Shown here one piece after another: positions 61,019 to 64,000 of a DNA stretch of 64,000 nt. The stretch comes from Streptomyces sp. 1-11. Its GTDB lineage: Bacteria; Actinomycetota; Actinomycetes; Streptomycetales; Streptomycetaceae. A model generated the notes under the pieces. That model did not search any database, had not been told where the DNA came from, and worked only from the letters and a program-made list of their open reading frames with translations. The stretch lies in assembly GCF_007176755.1 (NCBI RefSeq), contig NZ_BJTV01000005.1, positions 248,001 to 312,000 of the forward strand, given 5' to 3'. Positions within the stretch are counted from its first letter, which is position 1. Each line of letters begins with the position of its first letter. Position numbers and translations under genes: made by a program.

Positions 61019-61091
61019 TCCCCCGGCGGCCCGGCCGTCGGAGGCCGCGGGCAGTGACCCGCCGCCGCCCGGGTCGCCCGGCACGGCGCCG

Positions 61092-61568
61092 CTAGCGCTC
61101 GTCGCGCCCCGCCGCGCGCTGCGCGACCAGCGCGTCGCGGATCTCCTTGAGCACCTCCAGCTCGGTCACGTCGATGACCTCCTGCGTGCCCTCGCGCGCC
61201 TTCTTGCGGGCCTCCTGCCGTGCCAGGTACTTCGCCATCGGCAGGACCATGAGGAAGTAGACCACCGCCGCGGTGATCACGAAGCTGAGCGTGGCCCCGG
61301 CGACCGAGCCCCACATGATCGGCAGACCGCTCTTCACCGACCCGTCCGCGTTCACCACGCACGGTGCCTTCAGGCAGGAGTAGTAGTGATCGAGGTTCTT
61401 CGTGCCGATCCTCCCGACCAGCGGGTTGATGAGCCCTTTCACCACCGAGTTGACGATGTTCGTGAACGCGGCGCCGATCACCACCGCGACAGCGAGGTCG
61501 ATGACGTTCCCGCGCATCAGAAAGGCCTTGAAGCCCTCCCAGACGGTGGGTTCCTTCTTCTCGATCAC
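61092..61568 (-). CDS. mscL: large-conductance mechanosensitive channel
   Basis: 158 residues from GTG 61568 (GAGGAG 8 nt upstream; an in-frame ATG at 61592 lacks one). FKAFLMRGNVIDLAVAVVIGAAFTNIVNSVVKGLINPLVG (TM1) and ATLSFVITAAVVYFLMVLPMAKYL (TM2) with a charged C-terminal helix. Opens under membrane tension on osmotic downshock. The periplasmic loop YYSCLKAPCVV holds two Cys, less usual for MscL. Confidence 0.95.
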   Translation of the reverse strand: MIEKKEPTVWEGFKAFLMRGNVIDLAVAVVIGAAFTNIVNSVVKGLINPLVGRIGTKNLDHYYSCLKAPCVVNADGSVKSGLPIMWGSVAGATLSFVITAAVVYFLMVLPMAKYLARQEARKKAREGTQEVIDVTELEVLKEIRDALVAQRAAGRDER

Positions 61569-61706
61569 CTCGGGGGCACTCCTCACATGCACAGGGCGCG
61601 GAACAAAACGCTCCGCAACCTACGGCACGGTGGGGTCCCCATGTCCAATTCCGCAGCTTGTCCCACTGTCGGAAGAACCGACTGAAAGCGCGACGGGCCG
61701 CACGGA

Positions 61707-62315
61707 TCAGCACAGCGTCACCGCCAGCCGCGCATTGGCGCTCGCGCCGACCAGCCGCGCGGCGGTGGACCGCGGTACCGACAGCACGACCAGGGCCCCG
61801 TTCTCGGCCGCTTCCGCCAGGGGCTCGGGCACCTCGGTCACCCGGGCCCCGCGCACGAGCACCCGGGCGGCGCCCCCGGCCGACGCGTCCCCGGCGGCGA
61901 TGACGTCCACCCGGTCACCGGGCCGCAGCAGCCGCACGGTGGCGGCGTCGGCGATCCGCACCGGTGCCGTCACCGGGTCCGGCGCGCGAGGGGCCGGTGC
62001 GGAGCGGGTGACCGGATGCCCACGGGCCCGGTCGGCCCGGTGCGGCTCGCCCGCGGTCCGCGGACCCGCCGCCACCAGCGCGGCCGCGGTCACGACGAGC
62101 CCGGCCGCCAGGGCCCGCCCGCGGCGCCGCACGAGTCGCTCCAGCCCGTACCGCCCGCCGCGCACCCGTACCGGGGCGAAGGGCGGCACCTCGCGGGTCG
62201 CCGGGGCGTCGGTGCCCAGCGGACGGGGCATCGGGACGGCGGGCGGCGGGGCCGGGGAGCGTTGGGGTCGGGGAGAGGGGGCGTGAGGAGCGGGGTAGGA
62301 CGAGGCCAGAGCCAT
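61707..62315 (-). CDS. SAF-domain protein (CpaB/RcpC-like)
   Basis: 202 residues. A Pro-rich cytosolic head, one helix (ALAAGLVVTAAALVAAGP), then the SAF-like part VTAPVRIADAATVRLLRPGDRVDVIAAGDA, as in Flp-pilus assembly protein CpaB/RcpC. No other pilus gene is near. ATG 62315 is the best supported start; an upstream in-frame region is not typical. In the next 319 bp (62316-62634) degenerate copies of CCGTTCAGCGCCGGGC recur about every 36 bp (62509, 62544, 62580) and no gene is seen. Confidence 0.82.
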   Translation of the reverse strand: MALASSYPAPHAPSPRPQRSPAPPPAVPMPRPLGTDAPATREVPPFAPVRVRGGRYGLERLVRRRGRALAAGLVVTAAALVAAGPRTAGEPHRADRARGHPVTRSAPAPRAPDPVTAPVRIADAATVRLLRPGDRVDVIAAGDASAGGAARVLVRGARVTEVPEPLAEAAENGALVVLSVPRSTAARLVGASANARLAVTLC

Positions 62316-62634
62316 GGGGATCACCGCCGGCGACGAGGGAATCGGCTTGCGCTGCCACGATGACGGCTCCCGCCGGACCCTGCCGGCGCCGGTGGACGAA
62401 CGGCGGCCTGTGGACAACTCGCCCACCCGCACGGGTGATCGCCGCCGGCACCGCTCGGCACCCGGCACCGTCCGGGCGGCCGGGGCGCACCGTTCAGCGC
62501 CGCCAACCCCGTTCAGCGCCGGGCATCTGCCAGCGCGCCCGCGCCGTTCCACGCCGGGCACCGTCCAACGCCGCCGGCCCCGTTCAGCGCCGGGCGCCGC
62601 CCAGCGCCAGGCACCGCCGGCCACCGCCCTCAGC

Positions 62635-63468
62635 TCACGGCAGATCGAAGCCCGGGTTCATGCCCCCCAGCGCGTTCACGCACAGACAGTCCCGCGCCCC
62701 GGTCTCCGGCAGTGCCGCCACCGCGTCGAACAGCACTTCCCGCAGCCGGTCGACGTTGGCCGCGAACACCTCGAGCACCTCCTCGTGCGAGACGCCCTCA
62801 CCGCTCTCCGCACCCGCGTCCAGGTCGGTGACCAGGGTCAGCGAGGTGTAGCAGAGCTCCAGTTCACGGGCGAGCGCCGCCTCGGGGTGACCGGTCATGC
62901 CCACCACCGACCAGCCCTGCGCCCGGTGCCACAGCGACTCGGCCCGGGTCGAGAAGCGCGGCCCCTCGACCACGACCAGCGTGCCGCCGTCCACCGGTTC
63001 CCAGTCCCGGCCGCGTGCCGCCTTGAGCGCGGCGGCGCGCCCGGCGGGGCAGTACGGGTCGGCCATGGACACGTGCACCACGTTGGGCACCGTGCCGTCG
63101 GGCAGCGGCAGCCCGTCGAAGTAGGTCTGCGTCCTGGACTTCGTACGGTCGACGAACTGGTCCGGCACCAGCAGGGTGCCCGGTCCGTACTCGGGGCGCA
63201 GCCCGCCCACCGCGCAGGGTCCGAGCACCTGGCGGACGCCGACCGAGCGCAGGGCCCAGAGGTTGGCCCGGTAGTTGATGCGGTGCGGCGGCAGGTGGTG
63301 GCCGCGGCCGTGCCGGGGCAGGAAGGCGACCCGCCGGCCGGCCAGCTCACCGAGGAAGAGGGAGTCGCTGGGCTGCCCGTAGGGGGTGTCCACCTGGACC
63401 TCGGTCACGTCCTCGAGGAAGGAGTAGAAGCCCGAGCCGCCGATTACGCCGATCTCTGCGTTCGCCAT
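62635..63468 (-). CDS. mtnP: S-methyl-5'-thioadenosine phosphorylase
   Basis: 277 residues. AEIGVIGGSGFYSFLED, AFLPRHGRGHHLPPHRINYRANLWAL, GPRFSTRAES and VGMTGHPEAALARELELCYTSLTLVTDLD are the MTAP family blocks. Splits methylthioadenosine with phosphate to adenine and 5-methylthioribose-1-phosphate, in methionine salvage and polyamine/ethylene-type metabolism. Start ATG 63468. Followed by a hairpin shared with the fmdB-type gene upstream. Confidence 0.95.
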   Translation of the reverse strand: MANAEIGVIGGSGFYSFLEDVTEVQVDTPYGQPSDSLFLGELAGRRVAFLPRHGRGHHLPPHRINYRANLWALRSVGVRQVLGPCAVGGLRPEYGPGTLLVPDQFVDRTKSRTQTYFDGLPLPDGTVPNVVHVSMADPYCPAGRAAALKAARGRDWEPVDGGTLVVVEGPRFSTRAESLWHRAQGWSVVGMTGHPEAALARELELCYTSLTLVTDLDAGAESGEGVSHEEVLEVFAANVDRLREVLFDAVAALPETGARDCLCVNALGGMNPGFDLP

Positions 63469-63526
63469 GACGAGCAGATTAGCCGCCCGCGTCAGAGCGG
63501 GGGAGCCGGTGTCCGGGCATGCCGAA

Positions 63527-63554
63527 GGCCCCGCCGTCACTGGACGGCAGGGCC
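63527..63554 (-). terminator. hairpin between the FmdB-like gene and mtnP
   Basis: GGCCCCGCCGTC (63527-63538) pairs with GACGGCAGGGCC (63543-63554), one mismatch, 4-nt loop. Lies 15 bp past the stop of the FmdB-like gene. Confidence 0.7.
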
Positions 63555-63568
63555 CGGGGAGCGGGGGC

Positions 63569-63886
63569 TCAGGCCGCGGAGGTGCTGGTGGAGCCGGACG
63601 ACGACGTCGTCGAGGACGACGAGGACGCCGACGAGGCCGGCTTCGCGTCGGACGAGGAACCGGCCGACGACGAGGACGGCTTCGACGCCGGGCTGCTGCT
63701 CGACGAGGAGCCGCGGGAGTCGTTGCGGTAGAAGCCGGAGCCCTTGAAGACGATGCCGACCGCGGAGAACACCTTCTTCAGGCGGCCACCACAGGCAGGG
63801 CACTCGGTCAGGGCGTCGTCCGTGAACTTCTGCACCGCCTCGAGGCCCTCGCCGCACTCGGTGCACTGGTACTGGTAGGTCGGCAC
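63569..63886 (-). CDS. FmdB-family zinc-ribbon protein with Ser-rich tail
   Basis: 105 residues. Zinc ribbon PTYQYQCTECGEGLEAVQKFTDDALTECPACGGRLKKVFSAVGIVFKGSGFY has the CxxC pairs at 9/12 and 29/32 (about). The last 45 residues are Ser/Lys/Asp rich and likely disordered. GTG 63886 with an AGGAGGAAGA site. Role of FmdB proteins is not settled. A CIRCE-like operator lies just upstream (63897-63923), which suggests heat-shock (HrcA) control. Confidence 0.92.
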   Translation of the reverse strand: MPTYQYQCTECGEGLEAVQKFTDDALTECPACGGRLKKVFSAVGIVFKGSGFYRNDSRGSSSSSSPASKPSSSSAGSSSDAKPASSASSSSSTTSSSGSTSTSAA

Positions 63887-63896
63887 TGTCTTCCTC

Positions 63897-63923
63897 CTGG
63901 CACTCTCACTCGATGAGTGCTAA
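63897..63923. promoter_or_regulatory. CIRCE-like HrcA operator before the FmdB-like gene
   Basis: CTGGCACTC, 9 bp, then GAGTGCTAA. The right arm equals the CIRCE consensus (GAGTGCTAA) exactly; the left arm differs in two of nine places (consensus TTAGCACTC); the spacer is the canonical 9 bp. The left arm touches the ribosome site of the FmdB-like gene. The last 77 bp (63924-64000) hold the probable promoter and no gene. Confidence 0.8.
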
Positions 63924-64000
63924 CGACGGTCCATAGTGACGTATTCCCCGGGATCAGTCCACCGTGACGGGGACTCGGTGACCGACGCCACGTGCGACCG

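Overview
The window is about 72% G+C chromosomal DNA of a Streptomyces-type actinomycete. Codons are G/C at the third position, and the gene families (GPP34, HTH/DUF397 pair, DUF6227, hrdD-type sigma factor, MscL next to a SAF-domain protein, FbiC) are typical of that genus. Identifications come from reading the sequence and from family knowledge; no database search was run.

Left chromosomal arm (1-22.2 kb): the start of a BTAD/SARP-type regulator, an F420-dependent nitroreductase-like gene and fbiC (F420 biosynthesis) separated by minisatellites, a degenerate L,D-transpeptidase-like protein, DUF2165, an ADP-ribosylglycohydrolase-fold protein that has lost its metal ligands, a sodium:solute symporter, a large membrane protein, a D-Ala-D-Ala carboxypeptidase with a huge low-complexity N-terminus, GPP34, an XRE/DUF397 pair, glutathione peroxidase, fasciclin, a processive glycosyltransferase, a STAS protein and a GNAT. 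It ends in gene debris (PIN fragment, IS5-like transposase fragment).

Mobile array at a tRNA-Arg(CCT) gene (22.2-38.2 kb): the 43-bp 3' part of the tRNA gene is repeated perfectly at 22192, 31262 and 38104 and imperfectly at 23599. The rightmost unit (31.3-38.1 kb) is a compact AICE-like integrated plasmid with a GntR/KorSA-like repressor, a P-loop kinase, a zinc-motif protein, a RepSA-like initiator, excisionase and integrase, but no FtsK/TraB-type transfer gene. The middle unit (23.6-31.3 kb) has the same left-end integrase arm sites but no integrase, so it looks like a cis-mobilisable island. It is clearly less G+C rich and carries the most interesting cargo: an N6-adenine DNA methyltransferase diverging from a three-gene operon encoding a double-GHKL ATPase/histidine kinase, a receiver protein and a ComEC-like metallo-beta-lactamase-fold hydrolase. 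This is a candidate undescribed signalling-type defence system.

Right chromosomal arm (38.2-64 kb): a tandem-duplicated IclR regulator, a secreted M6 protease, TetR + MFS, MarR diverging from a LigB-type dioxygenase, PAT-like GNAT, an HrdD-like sigma factor, another TetR, a WYL regulator diverging from an MFS pump, the fruR-fruK-fruA fructose PTS operon with an unusual coupled ORF between fruK and fruA, an L,D-transpeptidase lipoprotein, P1 peptidase, LtrA, MscL, SAF-domain protein, MTA phosphorylase, and an FmdB-type zinc-ribbon gene preceded by a CIRCE-like (HrcA) operator.
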